Position numbers and translations under genes: made by a program. A stretch of 64,000 bases of DNA, from the NCBI RefSeq assembly GCF_019097595.1, contig NC_080729.1, positions 5,276,417-5,340,416 of the forward strand, read 5' to 3'. This DNA is from Hemibagrus wyckioides (taxonomy: Eukaryota; Chordata; Actinopteri; Siluriformes; Bagridae). The notes beneath the pieces were generated by a model. That model was not told the DNA's origin, made no database searches, and worked only from the letters and a program-made list of their open reading frames with translations. Shown one piece after another: positions 1 to 12,299 of the stretch (position 1 is the first letter of the stretch; the number at the start of each line of letters is the position of its first letter).

Positions 1-60
1 GATGAGGAGATCATCAGTCTTATTCACTTCATCTGTCAATGTTATGGCTGATTGCTGTAT
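1..60. mobile_element. Terminal fragment of Tc1-like element (family 1)
   Basis: The first 60 bases (gatgaggagatcatcagtct onward, ending near gctgattgctgta) match the terminal region seen at 18778-18845. The copy is cut by the window edge and its end is diverged. Confidence 0.6.
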
Positions 61-355
61 AATGCATATACAGTTAGTGTCATATAGTATATTTACAGTC
101 ACCAGATTTCCTCTTGGGGATTAATAAAGCTCTCTACACTCCTCCATTTTCTATTACATTCCCATTTTGTTGTAAAATGCAAGCTAATTGATTATGAAAA
201 TACCTTTAAATACTATTTTCTTTAACATACAACAAGCAAGCTCCATAGTTTATTTCATGTGGAGATGTGTGTGATTGTGCTGTCAGTGCTTTTAAGCATG
301 AGGCAGTGTGTTTGTGGTTATGTAGCAAATGTTTTATGTATGCTCTTTCATTCAC

Positions 356-846
356 CTGACATCAGAAGTGGGGTTTTCAGCATAGGGATTAAGTGAGCAG
401 GCCAGGATTTGGATGATAGCCCCTGGGTGGTAGGTCTCCAGAACAGTGATGGAGGTGGGGAAAACCTGCTCCTCGAATGCCACCTCGAGGAAATCCCGGC
501 TGTGGAATGAGCTTGGCGTGCGGCTAAAGCTTTGCTCCGTGCGCTCGTCCTCCCACCAGCGTCCGTACGTGCGGAACACGGCGGTATGCGTGAAGTCCCC
601 TGAGCTCGGGAACACGCTGGGGGCTCCGGCTGCGTTCCACATGGTGTATGACATGCTCCCTTCGCCGCCATAATGCGAGCTGAAGTCCAGCACTTCCTTG
701 GCGTACTGATCCAACTCAGCCTCCGTTTTCGTGGCGGCGGGAAGAGCTGGGCGTCCGTAGTGAAACGCAGCATCGTTGTGTGAGCCACTCCTGCACCGAC
801 GCCAATGCACAAACACGAAGGAAGACACACCCAGAAGAGTGAGCAT
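356..846 (-). CDS. FBXL4: FBXL4, first coding exon (partial gene)
   Basis: F-box and leucine-rich repeat protein 4 is the substrate receptor of an SCF ubiquitin ligase at the mitochondrial outer membrane that restrains BNIP3/NIX-driven mitophagy. This exon encodes 163 full codons: a hydrophobic N-terminal segment (PMLTLLGVSSFVFVHW) followed by basic residues, then the conserved block DFSSHYGGEGSMSYTMWN, FPSSGDFTHTAVFRTYG and VLETYHPGAIIQILACS, which I recognise from vertebrate FBXL4. The start is the ATG at 844-846, aligned with the Met before LTVL in human; an in-frame TTG at 868-870 is only a shadow extension, and a stop lies upstream at 913-915. The exon ends GATGTCAG before a GTGAAT donor at 355. 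The F-box and LRR exons must lie left of the window. Confidence 0.93.
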
Positions 847-1305
847 AGGGAAGATAGGGAGCTCAGGCAATATAGCAGGAGGGTAGGGACTAAGTGAAGG
901 GCGATCTATACATTATTTCAATAACTAGGGAACAACCTAGAAGACCTCTAAGCTAAGCTAAGCATAAAATAAGGAGGCTGGGAACACAAAGAGGACACTG
1001 GGTGGTGGTGTGGTGCAAAAGCGGTGGTAAGGCGTCTACGATCCTACAGGCCGAGCTGCATGCATGACCTGCGAGACACACACACACACACACATACAAA
1101 GAGTTAGAACAGCAACCCTACAGCACACCAAACCTTTTCTTATAGCAAGCAGACTTTTTTTGCCCACAAAACAAAACAAGTCTTGGAATTTGACATCTTT
1201 TTAATGTTTATCTTCATTTATTCTGTAAATGTGTAGGTATGTTTGTAACATAGCTCATACAGAGACATTGCACAGTTAATGTAACGAGTGTTAATTACAG
1301 CACAG

Positions 1306-1578
1306 ATCAGTCCCTCCAGGATTTCAGGAGGTTTTTTTTGTGATTGTTGCAACCAAAAATGCTTGATTATATATCTCCGTTTAAACTCCTACCAGTGAAG
1401 ACACATATGTAGTTACTTTCTATGGTAGCTGTACTCATGGGAATGGAAGAGGGCTTTGGCTGAATGTGTGTTGTGACGACACATGACACCGAAAATCTGT
1501 GAAAAACTGCAAGCGACTCCAAATATTGTGGCGTTTGCTTGATACTGTGTTACTTTCTGTGAAATCCTGGAGGGACTG
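1306..1578. mobile_element. Small MITE with inverted ends
   Basis: The left end reads cagtccctccaggatttc and the right end is its reverse complement (gaaatcctggagggactg), about 270 bp apart. Flanks acagat and acagac could be a decayed target duplication of hAT type. There is no coding capacity. The family assignment is inferred from end sequence and size only. Confidence 0.6.
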
Positions 1579-2071
1579 ACAGACATTTTCAATCTTTTAC
1601 AGATGACTACACAAATATTGGCAGCCTTCAAGAACCCAAGCAAAAGTTATGGAATTAAATCAACATTATTTTTGCAGTATTTTAAAATTTCCCCTCAAGC
1701 TACACCTCCGTAACTATCGGAACATACTATTTAATAACCACACCCCCTTTATAAAGGTCTCTCAATCTCCAGTAAACAAATTTGAGCTTGCAAACAAGTA
1801 AAATATCTTTCAACACAAAAGAAAAGAAAAGAAAAGGTGGTGGATCAGTGATGCTTTGGAGCTATATGTACCAGGTAATATCAGAGCTCTACCTGGTTAC
1901 CACTGCCAGGAGGTCAAGACCTGGAATTAGAAGATTAGGTGTCTGGATTTGAGCTGTAGTAGTAAAGACACGTGGTCTGGATCCACAAATCTAAGAATCT
2001 TCTAGAAGGATTGTTTAAGATCCTCTACAAATAATTCCAAAGAAAGTACAGGAAAAGAAATAGTGCTGTCT

Positions 2072-2320
2072 TTCTCTCCTGGTGGTCCAGCGGCATGATC
2101 CCGTGCTCTCATTGCCACTGTCCAGGTTCGATTCCTGGACAGGGCGCTAACCCAGCCACTGAAGAGTTAACTCTCGGTGCCGGTCCCAAATCCGGATTAA
2201 ATGGAAGGGCAATGCATCAGGAAAGGCATCCGGCGTAAAACCTGTGCTAAATCGAAACATGTGGACCAACGATCTACTGTGGCGACCCTGAACAGGGAGC
2301 AGCCGAAAGAACAACAACAC
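2072..2320 (+). repeat. tRNA-derived SINE (family A)
   Basis: It has a tRNA-like head with box A-like TGGTCCAGCGGCATG and box B GGTTCGATTCC, then a body containing gccggtcccaaatccggatt and catccggcgtaaaacctgtg, and a 3' tail ctgtggcgaccctgaa followed by cagccgaaagaacaacaac. It appears full length. Related copies are at 26377-26555, 52184-52348 and 24727-24800. Confidence 0.8.
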
Positions 2321-3297
2321 TATAAAGATCTTAGGCTTTCAGAAGGGTGCCAATATTTTGAGTTGACTCTTAACCAATCCAACGAGCAAGTCAATGTCAA
2401 GTCAAAAGGAATGAAACACAATAGGGCGTGCTGTTGGAGGTAAATAACCAATGACAAGGTTGTGCATGTCATCATTTAAAGTGAAGTGAACTTGATGGAA
2501 CCCTGAAGTTGATTAATATCCAATAACAGCATGTCCTGAAGTGGTTTATTCCTTTAAATCAACAGAAATTTACACTTTTTAAGAATTTAATAACATCATG
2601 ACAGACTTTAAATATTGAAAGGCGTCCATGAGACTCCCTGTTAACTGTTATGTTACCAGCCTCACATTTTTCTTAAAATTAAAGAAAAGTCCTTGAACCT
2701 GAAACCTCATCATCTAGCAAGTTATTACCATCGAGCATTATTGTCATATAACAATGCGCTAATACCACAGCAATTTGTCAACAATGACAGTTCCATTTAT
2801 TAACAAATAACATGTTGTGAGATTTTATGTTGAGGAAGTTAGTTCCTGTTCTCATGTACGTTATAGCCACTATAAACTCTCCCTTATTCTCCTGTAGACA
2901 AAGCATTTACAACTTCTTCCATAAATGTTAAATAAATGTAACCTTTAAAAAAATTTTTTTTACCAACAATTCACTTATATTAAACGCCATAGAAACAACT
3001 ACATATTAGAACAAGCACATTATTATTATTATTATTATTATTAAGCCATCATTCAAGAAACAGCCGGAACTACTTTCCCAGCCATGCTGTTACACAAAAG
3101 TAATCCGCATCTTTCGACCAATCAGATTTAAGCATTTAATTGCCCCGCACCCACCATACAAGTTACAGTGAATGTGTTGTTACCATGGAAACGACAGCGC
3201 AGCGTATTAATATAAGCCTATTTGGTTTTACAGCCGGGACTACTTCCTGTGTTATGCTTAGAGAAAATAAACCGCCTGACGACACTGAATCGAGAGT

Positions 3298-3339
<42 letters not shown>

Positions 3340-3688
3340 ATTTTTTATCTATATATAGTATATTGTTTAAAGATCAGTCAGCCTTGTAAAGATAAGAAAA
3401 TACAGCAATTAGATGTTTTTTTTTGGTTTGTGACAATTAATAATGGCTTAGGTCCATATTGATAATGAGCGCTGAGGCTATTTTAATTATATCTACTATG
3501 TCAATTAACAGCGTTACCTGCGAATGAATCAGAATGAATTAAAACAGCTTCTGTAGCCGAAAATACAGAGCCATAACCCGGCTGTGAGAAAGGATAATAG
3601 TCCATCTCTGCCGTGTCAAATCAGCAAAATGTAGAAGCTTCTTACTAAGCTAGAGGTTTATATAAAAAATGAAGCACAGCTAACTCAC

Positions 3689-3800
3689 AGCGAATCAAAC
3701 TCCGGAAGCTGGAAGTTCATCTGTTCTTCCCTCTGTCCTTCCATACATATAACTATATTCTATAAGTTAAATTTTGACTCTTTTTATATACATTACTTGT
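3689..3800 (-). other. FBXL4: Candidate noncoding first exon of FBXL4
   Basis: On the minus strand a good donor (CT then GTGAGTTA at 3688-3681) closes a short G/C-richer stretch lying just downstream of the ZNF143-type motif at 3874-3893. FBXL4 in vertebrates has noncoding 5' exons, and no other minus-strand gene starts between here and 846. The 5' boundary is approximate. Inferred, with no transcript evidence. Confidence 0.4.
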
Positions 3801-3873
3801 AGTCATGTGTCACTGCAGGCTCTCATATTGTTTACTTCCTGTATTACCATCCGGGGAAACGGTTACGCGCTAA

Positions 3874-3893
3874 GCATTGTGGGATTTGTAGTT
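3874..3893 (-). promoter_or_regulatory. ZNF143/SBF-type promoter motif, likely FBXL4 promoter
   Basis: The minus strand reads AACTACAAATCCCACAATGC, a close match to the ACTACAA-TCCCA-AATGC core bound by ZNF143 at many housekeeping promoters. An ETS-like acttcctg lies at about 3834-3841 and several CpGs lie between them. Position upstream of the candidate noncoding exon supports an FBXL4 promoter. Confidence 0.5.
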
Positions 3894-3961
3894 GAGTTCA
3901 ATAAAATTGGCGAATACATCAACAAACTAAAGGATTAAAGAATATTTTATTTTTAAAGGTC

Positions 3962-3968
<7 letters not shown>

Positions 3969-4021
<53 letters not shown>
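3969..4021. repeat. (AT)n microsatellite
   Basis: About 26 uninterrupted AT units. Confidence 0.95.
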
Positions 4022-4025
<4 letters not shown>

Positions 4026-4379
4026 AAAGGATTTTATATAATCTTTATATCATTACCATACACTACTACTACTACTAATAATAACAATATAATTGCTGGA
4101 TATAAAATGGAACCTGTAATTATGATATTATAAAAAATAATATTCTAAAATTTAAAACTATTTGCTGTCTCGACTTTGTCTATTTATAATTTTGGTTATT
4201 TATCATTTTTATTTAATAATTATTTATACAATCATAAAGCTATTATTATTATGTTCATAATTATTATTATCATCATATTATTTAATTTATATAATATCAT
4301 ATAATATTTATAATTTATTTTTTTTTTTTGTTTAATATTATTAGGTTTACAATAATTATTATGATCATATTATTATTTT

Positions 4380-4446
4380 AATTTATATAATATAATATAA
4401 TATAATATAATATAATATAATATAATATAATATAATATAATATAAT
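4380..4446. repeat. (TATAA)n microsatellite
   Basis: About 13 pentanucleotide units lie within a 4.0-4.55 kb AT-rich block that otherwise shows only homopolymer and TTTA runs. Confidence 0.9.
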
Positions 4447-4549
4447 AATTTTTTTTAAATTTCATTTAGGGAAAAAAAAACAATACATGAGAAAGTGCTC
4501 ATATAAAAGTACTGCATTTATTTATTTATTTATTTATTTAATAATGCAT

Positions 4550-4662
4550 TTGTGCACCATGCAGTAAACAACTAAACATGAACAGATGCTGTAGTTTGGG
4601 TGCTTTTTGGGTGGCACAAGGAGTCTACAGTATACCATCATTCAAAACCCAGAACCTGAGAC

Positions 4663-4697
<35 letters not shown>

Positions 4698-5400
4698 TTT
4701 CACCCAAATGTCCAGTCTAAAATGCCTAACAGCTTTATATGTCTGCTGGATGTGCTGAATAAAACATTCCCACAACACAAATGAACAGACAATGTGTTAA
4801 TTGTGACATTTAGCTCTTTTCCCCATAAATGCCCGTTCCCTGGTGACATGCCCAGCTGTCTCTCGTGGGATGTGTCTCCGAGCTGAGCGACGTTCTCAGC
4901 GAGTTGCCCGCGTCCATCACGCATCACAAGCCTCTTTTTGAGGAAGACGTGATTTTTTTTGGCGTGACATTTACATTTAGAGGATGAATGGCTCGTACAG
5001 TCTCAGAGGAGTTGAGCCACAAAGAGTGGGAGAATAACAGCAGAGCGTCAGTGAAATAAGAGGAGCTTTCACTTCCTTCTCTGTTCTTACTACAAAGGCT
5101 TTTTGTGCATCAATGAATGTCTAATTTTCAATAAATACAAATTCTGCAACCTTTACATGGAGTGTTACTGGGGCTTAGTTGGGCTGTCCAGAAAACAATG
5201 TTAATTAAGGACATTTACCACCATATATTTCCTTTATGACAAATACTTCACGAATACTATACATGTAAAATACTATATTTATTAGTTAGCTAACTTTGAC
5301 TGGAGCATTAAATGGGTCTTGACATGGCATTGGGGTTGTTTGATTCCTGCCTCCACCTTGTGTGAGTGAAGTTTGCCTGTTCTCCACTCAGCTCAGGGGT
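4550..5400. other. Intergenic, nothing recognised
   Basis: Single-copy-looking sequence with one GA microsatellite at 4669-4694. Open frames here are short and show no domain. Confidence 0.4.
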
Positions 5401-5419
5401 TTCCTCCTTAGTCCAAAGA

Positions 5420-6484
5420 TACTGAATCATATGCAGTAGGTATTGGATTGAATGCTGTAGGTACAGAATCGTTTGCAGTAGGTACCTAATGGGATGCTGT
5501 AAGTACTGAATTGTATGCAGTATGTACTGAATCGAATGTTGTAAGGACTAAAACGTATGCAGTACACACTGAATCAAATGCAGTAGATGCTGAATCAAAT
5601 GCAGTAAGTAGTGAAGTGAATGCTGTAAGTACTGAATCGTATGCAGTAATTACTGAATCGTTTGCAGTAGGTAGTGAATCATATGCAGTAGGTACTGAAT
5701 CGAATGCAGTAGATATGGAATCATATGAAGTAGATACTGAATCAAATGCTGTAGGTACTGACTTGAATGCAGTATGTACCGAATCAAATGCAGAAGGTAG
5801 TGAATCGAAAGCTGTAAGCACTGAATCGTACGCAGTAGGTACAGAATCGAATACTGTAGGTACAGAATTGTAGTACAAATGCAGTAGTACAAATGCAGTA
5901 GGTACTGAATCGAATGCTGTAAGTGTTGAATCATATGCAGTAGGTACTGAATCGAATGTTGTACGGACTGAATCGAATGCAGTAGACACTGAATCAAATA
6001 CAGTAGCTGCTGAATCAAATGCAGCAAGTAGTGAAGTGAATGCTGTAAGTACTGAATCGAATGCAGTAGATGCTAAATCAAATGCAGTAGGCAGTAAATC
6101 GAATGCTGTAGGTACTCAATCAAATGCAGTAGATACTGAATCGTATAGAGTATCGAAAGCTGTAAGCACTGAATCGAATGCAGTAGACACTGAATCAAAT
6201 ACAGTAGCTGCTAAATCAAATGCAGCAAGTACTGAATCGAATGTTGTAAGGACTGAATCGAATGCAGCAAACACTGAATCAATTGCAGTAGATGCCAAAT
6301 CAAATGCAGTAGTTAGTGAATTGAATGCTGTAAGTACTGAATAATATGCAGTAGGTACTGAGTCATATGCAGTAGGTATCGAATCAACTGCAGTAGCTAC
6401 CAAATCATATGAAGTAGATATTGAATCAAATGTTGTAGGTACTGAATTGAATGCAATATGTACTGAATCAAATGCAGAATGTAC
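5420..6484. repeat. 21-bp minisatellite, array 1
   Basis: About 50 imperfect head-to-tail copies of a 21-bp unit carrying actgaatc, (g/c)aatg or catatg, and gcagtaggt. Because 21 is divisible by three and the common variants avoid stops, spurious open frames run on both strands. Copies differ by point changes at fixed positions. The array sits inside a dispersed repeat: left flank 5335-5420, right flank 6485-6700. Confidence 0.95.
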
Positions 6485-6700
6485 TTCGGTTTCCTCCTCA
6501 GTCCAAAGACATGCGTTATCGGCTGATTGGGTGTGTACTTGTGCCCTGTGGTGGACTGGCAGCCTGTCCACTGTCCAGAGTGTCCCCTGCCTTGAGCCCT
6601 GAGGCTTCTGGAATATTCTCTAGGTTTCTTGTGTCCCTGTGTAGGATAAGCAGTGAATAAAATGGATGGATGGTTGGATGCATGGATAGATGGATAGATG
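6485..6700 (-). repeat. Dispersed teleost repeat (family E), right flank of array 1
   Basis: Reads ttcctcctcagtccaaagac, then gtgccctgtggtggactggc, then cctgtgtaggataagcagtg and (ATGG)n. This is the reverse complement of the common fish repeat whose forward copies here start near 50312 and 59602. The minisatellite joins at the cagtccaaagacatgc segment. Confidence 0.7.
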
Positions 6701-7437
6701 AATGAATAGAACTGAGAACTTTGTCACTCAGACGTTTGTCTTTATATTTTTTTGTTTGAGTGTAATCAGTGTTTCTGGTAACAAAAATGTTCTTTCAACA
6801 ATATTATTCTTCTCTTTAGACGTAATGTCGTTTTGAGCAAATCATTATTAATCTTATTGTTGAACAAAGACATATACAAACGTTCAAGTTTCATTCAAAA
6901 AGTTATTCTAGGAAGAGCCATAAATATGCACGCCCTGGCAGTATTCTATCTTTCTGAATCAATAGATGTGTTTTGATCCATTTAAGATCAATTTAAGGGC
7001 TTTGAATGAAATATGGTTTGAAATATAAGTATGTTTGGATCTTGTATTTGCTGGAATCTCTGATAGCGTTTTTTGTTCACTTTAATATCACTTAAATGTT
7101 CACTTTTGTTCCCTCTTCAAGGTGCTTGAAGAATGTAAGTGCAAAAAAGCATTAACTACAAAGGGCCCATGATGGAGGGGGAACCATGTGCACAGCATCT
7201 ACTAGTAGCTACGTCAAGTAACTTTCACAGAGAATTAGTTTTGGATTGTGAAGTTTTTTATTTCATGTCCTCAGGAACCCTGATGTGCTTTGTGATGGAT
7301 GAATATTTATCACCCAACACATCATTTAAGGAAAATATTACTGTTATTAATTTGGTCTAGTCACAAATCAATTCATAATCCTGACTTCATGGTTCGCTTG
7401 GATCGTCAGAATACTATGGACAAAAAATTTAATTGAA
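6700..7437. other. Spacer between minisatellite arrays
   Basis: AT-rich sequence without tandem structure or recognised coding potential. It separates two arrays of the same 21-bp unit. Confidence 0.5.
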
Positions 7438-8656
7438 CTGAATGCTGTAAGTACTGAATCTAATGCTGTAGGTACTGAATCTAATGCTGTAAGTACTGAA
7501 TCTAATGCTGTAGGTACTAAATCATATGCTGTAAGTACTGAATCTAATGCTGTAAGTACTGAATCTAATGCTGTAGTTACTGAATCTAATGCTGTAGTTA
7601 CTGAATCTAATGTTGTAGGTACTAAATCATAGGCAATAAGCACTGAATCTAATGCTGTAAGTACTGAATCTAATGCTGTAGGTACTAAATCGTATGTAGT
7701 AAGTATTGAATCATATGCAGTAGGTACTGAACCATATGCTGTAGGTACTAAATCATATGCAGTAGGTACTGAATCTAATGCTGTAGGTACTAAATCATAT
7801 GCAGTAGGTACTGAATCATATGCAGCAGGTACTGAATTGAATGCTGTAGGTACTAAATCATATGCAGTAGGTACCGAATCATATGCAGTAGGTACTGAAT
7901 CGAATGCAGCAGGAACCGAATCAAATGCAGTAGGTACTGAATCTAATGCTGTAGTTACTGAATCATATGCAGTAGGTACTGAATCAAATGCAGCAGGTAC
8001 CAAATCGAATGCAGCAAGGTACCGATTCGAATGCAGTAGGTACCAAATCATATGCGGTAGGTACTGAATCAAATGAAGCAGGTGCCAAATCAAATGCTGT
8101 AGGCACTGAATCATATGCAGTAGGCACTGAATCGAATGCAGCAGGTACATAATTGAATGCAGTAGGTACCGAATCATATGCAGTAGGTACTGAATCAAAT
8201 GCATCAGGTACCAAATCGAATGCAGTAGGTACCGATTCACATGCAGTAGGTACTGAATCAAATGCAGCAGGTACCAAATCAAATGCAGCAGGTACTGAAT
8301 CGAATGCTGTAGGCACTGAATCATATGCAGTAGGTGCTGAATCGAATGCAGCAGGTACTGAATCGAATGCTGTAGGCACTGAATCATATGCAGTAGGTAC
8401 TGAATCGAATGCAGCAGGTACCAAATCAAATGCAGCAGGTACAGAATCGAATGCTGTAGGCACTGAATCATATGCAGTAGGTACTGAATCAAACTCTGTA
8501 GATACTGAATCAAATGTTTTAGATAATGAATTGAATGCAGTAGGTACTGAATTGAATGCAGTAGGTACTGAATTGAATGCAGTAGGTACTGAATCGAATG
8601 CTGTAGGTACTGAATCAAATAAAGTAGTTACTGACTCAAATGCAGTAGGTAGTATC
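7438..8656. repeat. 21-bp minisatellite, array 2
   Basis: About 58 copies of the same 21-bp unit as array 1. The right half shows higher-order structure: the variant aggcactgaatcatatgcag recurs at 8311, 8374 and 8458, spaced 63 and 84 bp (three and four units). The left part is dominated by the variant gaatctaatgctgt. Open frames of 416 and 168 codons over this array are artefacts of the 3n period. Confidence 0.95.
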
Positions 8657-8740
8657 TAGTCCACTGGGATAGACTCCAGGCTCTTCATGACCCTGTGTAG
8701 AACAAGTAGTGCGGACAGAAGATGGATGGATGAATCGAAT
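8657..8740 (-). repeat. Dispersed repeat (family E) fragment, right flank of array 2
   Basis: ccactgggatagactccagg, then gaccctgtgtagaacaagta and atggatgg, are the same end segment that flanks array 1 at about 6560-6700. Confidence 0.65.
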
Positions 8741-10010
8741 CAAATTATCATTAGTCTTAAGTCCCTAGCTAATATTATACAAACATTAACATATTACAGC
8801 GCATTAATATAAAACCTATCTGCTATCATATCTGCTGGTCACATTCTGACTTTCTCTTCACCTTCTGACCAATCAGATTCAAGAATTCTGAGAACACTCT
8901 GGTACACAAACAATGAGTGACTCCTTATGAGCGTAAACATATAGAGCCACCATATGGTTTTAATTTAATACAACCTTTTCATAGGAGGTGCTATTTGTCT
9001 GTAAAACATTGGGTTCGAAAATATTGGCACCCTTACAGTTAATATTTGTTGCACTGCACTGGGCTTCTTCCTGTATTGGCTAATGAAAATCGGAGACACC
9101 TGTTGAACAATTAAATGCAAAACTTCTGACCAGGGAACAATGCCAGTGTTGTACCTTCTGTAACAAAATAACGCTAAATAACGATATTACTTCCTTATCA
9201 TGATATCATAATACAGGTGTTCTAAACATCTGGGCTTTGCCCTTCGGTCCTGAATGTGTCAATAAAAAAATATTAACCGCTAATCAACAGTGTACATTAT
9301 ATCTATCTTTTATTAACCATCAAGCTCATATTTATTCATAAATTCATCTTGCCTATCAGAATATTTGATTCCCGCTCAGCAAGCATTTTGATTATGACAG
9401 AGTTTCAATTTCTTTTTTTGTCTAAATGACAGAATCTGCAAATGTAATTAACACGACGCGATAGTGCTGCGAGGGACTCATAACCTTCGTCTTTCCCCTC
9501 GATACTTCAGTTATCATTTTGATAAAATTCATGCAAATGACTGAGGAAACAAGGAAAAAAAAAATAATAATAACAGAACGATTTGGATCTGATTAAAGCT
9601 AATGTCATTACAGAGATATGAACAGGACGCAGTGACCCTTCAGCAGTTTGGTTGCTAACTTTTATTTCCGCGCTTGTGAACTGCTGTCAGCTGAACAGAG
9701 CAGATAAAAGACTTTATAGATTTGACTTAACTTGAGATGAATGAGTAAATGACCTTGTGTTCCTCAGCGTTTCTTGTAGAAACCGTACTTCAAGTGAATA
9801 CATATCCCTATACACCTGAGCATTAGATAGAGATATCCAGTCAGCCAATCATGTGACAGCAGTGCAATGCATAATATCATGCAGATACAGGTCTAAAAAA
9901 ATGGTCAATTTAACCGTGGTATCTCTGTCAGGTGACCCTGGGATGGTCCGAGTATTTTAGAAAACTGGGATTTTCACACACTACAATCTCTATTGTGCGA
10001 AAAACAAAAA
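8740..10010. other. Intergenic, nothing coding recognised
   Basis: Around 9010-9150 there is a possible decayed DNA-transposon end (aaaatattggcaccctt). The rest is AT-rich and unremarkable. Confidence 0.35.
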
Positions 10011-10013
10011 ACA

Positions 10014-10190
10014 TCCAAATCCTTTATTTTTGTCACATAAACATTACAGCACAGTGAAATTCTTTCTTCACATATCTCAGCTTTGAATCAGAGCACAGGG
10101 TCAGTCATGATGCAGTGCCTCTGGAGCAGAGAGGGTTAAGGGCCTTGCTCAGGGGCCCAACAGTGGCAGAGCTGTGCCAAATTGACAAGG
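10014..10190 (-). repeat. SINE-like repeat (family C)
   Basis: The reverse complement contains ggcccctgagcaaggccctt, then tttcactgtgctgtaatgt and aaaataaagg, matching the forward copy at 50545-50757. It directly abuts a Tc1 fragment at 10181. Confidence 0.65.
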
Positions 10191-10453
10191 GCCAAATTGT
10201 GGTGGCTAGATGACTGGATCAGGGCAGCTCCAAAACTGCAGCTCTTGTGGGGTGTTCCCAGTCTACAGTGTTCAGTATCTATTTAAAGTGGTGCAAGAAA
10301 GGAACAGTGGTGAACCGGCGACAGGGTCACGGGTGGCCAAGGCTCATTGATGCACATGGGGAGCGAAGGCTGGCCCGTGTGATCCGATCCTAGAGACGAG
10401 CTACCGTTGCTCAAATTGCTGAAGAAGTTAATGCTGGTTCTGAGAGAAAGATG
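10181..10453 (+). mobile_element. Tc1-like family 1 fragment (transposase N-terminal region)
   Basis: Matches the HTH-coding part of the family 1 transposase ([20 protein letters not shown] coding segment) with substitutions and an internal stop. No terminal repeats are retained. Confidence 0.7.
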
Positions 10454-10737
10454 GCTTGAAGCCTGATTTTCTGATCAACAACCTAGAGCCTTAACCACTT
10501 GTGTTGTCCACTGAGTGACAGTTCTGTCGGTGGAAATGTTAAGTTAATGAGGAGGTTCAGAGAAGGATGGCTAGACTGGTTTGGGCTGACTGAAAGGCTA
10601 ATGTAAATAATCACTCATGGTGAGCTAAAAAGCATTGAGATTTCAAACCTTGAAGCAGAAGAAGACTACAACTTACACAACTAAGAATGTGAGTCTGAGA
10701 CTGCAGTGGGTACAGACTGGACATCTGAAGACGAAAG

Positions 10738-10763
10738 AGGTGATGATGATGATGATGATGATG
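10738..10763. repeat. (GAT)n microsatellite
   Basis: About eight GAT units. The flanking open frames at 10635-11185 are chance frames without recognisable domains. Confidence 0.85.
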
Positions 10764-11524
10764 TATGCCGTCAGAATCTTATTTGCAGCCAGTTGTCATG
10801 GATTATTGCTTTTGAAGCTACTGTCCCCTTATTATACTCAATATATTCATTTCCATTTTTATATTGGAGTACATTCTTGCTTAATCTACAAGTGTGCACT
10901 TCATATTTTTAACTTTTCTCATCAGATTTTCTTGTTTGTTTGTTTTTGGTTTGTTTATTTGTTTGTTGTTGCCCAACACATGAAGCACCAGACTGCTGCA
11001 TTCATATTAAACCACATTTCCAGCTCGGAAGGCGGTTGGTCGCTCAGCCTCGACGTCAGCCTCAAGGGAGTCGTCTCTTTCACCACCATTTAAAATTCAT
11101 GATTACTAATAAACCAATAGCGTTCTCTTCAGCCGTGATGGGCCAGCAGATTAGAAAATTCACATTCCCTCTAAACGCCTGCTGATTCTCATCAAAACAG
11201 CACAAAACATTCGGTGATTAAGAGCGCGATGAGGCGTGCTAATGCTAGCCCAACTTAGCTGCTAGCGCATCTGCTGGGACTTCATTCAGGCAATAAGATG
11301 CATTTAATCAGATTAATGAACGTCATATGCTCTCTGAGGCTTTTGTATGAAGAGGTTAGCATTAGCATGAGAACTCATTTGGGTTAGGGAAGAGAAAATG
11401 ACAGATTTTACTACTTTAAGAACACTACTTTGTACTGTCTAAGTACAAAATACATTTGAAGCTGAAGTCAGAAGTATAATAAATAACAAAAACGAGATAG
11501 AATAGATAAATAGAAATATATAAA

Positions 11525-12060
<536 letters not shown>

Positions 12061-12299
12061 ACTTGTTAGCATCATTATCGGAAACTAAGGGGTGTCCAAA
12101 CTTTTGCAGTTCCTTCATTTGTACCGATAACATGTAGGATTTGGTTGCTACATTAACACACTATGTGAGAGCTGTGTGTTTCAGGTAAATAAAGTAAGTA
12201 AAGTGCCATTCTTCTGGTCATATGTAATGGAAGCTCAGTTCTTGTTGACACCACGTGCCCTTTACCTCACACTGTGTGTGTGTGTGTGTTTGGACATGG

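Larger units (their letters stand above)
870..3600. other. FBXL4 5' intron/UTR sequence with few features
   Basis: Besides the MITE at 1306-1578 and the SINE at 2072-2320, this stretch is AT-rich single-copy-looking sequence with short ATT and CA microsatellites (1076-1094, 3023-3043, 3300-3340). Two similar ETS-like blocks (gccggaactacttt at about 3063 and gccgggactacttcc at about 3233) look like a diverged local duplication. I see no coding exon. Confidence 0.4.

Noticed and set aside
2090..2145. Possible tRNA gene (box A and box B present)
   Set aside because: No convincing cloverleaf or anticodon arm, and the head is joined to a conserved SINE body with further copies in the window.
7368..8659. 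Long open frames (up to 416 codons) of repeated heptapeptides on both strands
   Set aside because: They follow exactly the 21-bp minisatellite, appear in several frames and both strands, and have no non-repeat domain; chance consequence of a period divisible by three.
10635..11185. Overlapping 152-, 81- and 68-codon plus-strand frames
   Set aside because: Composition follows GAT and poly-T/GT runs, with no domain, signal or splice support.
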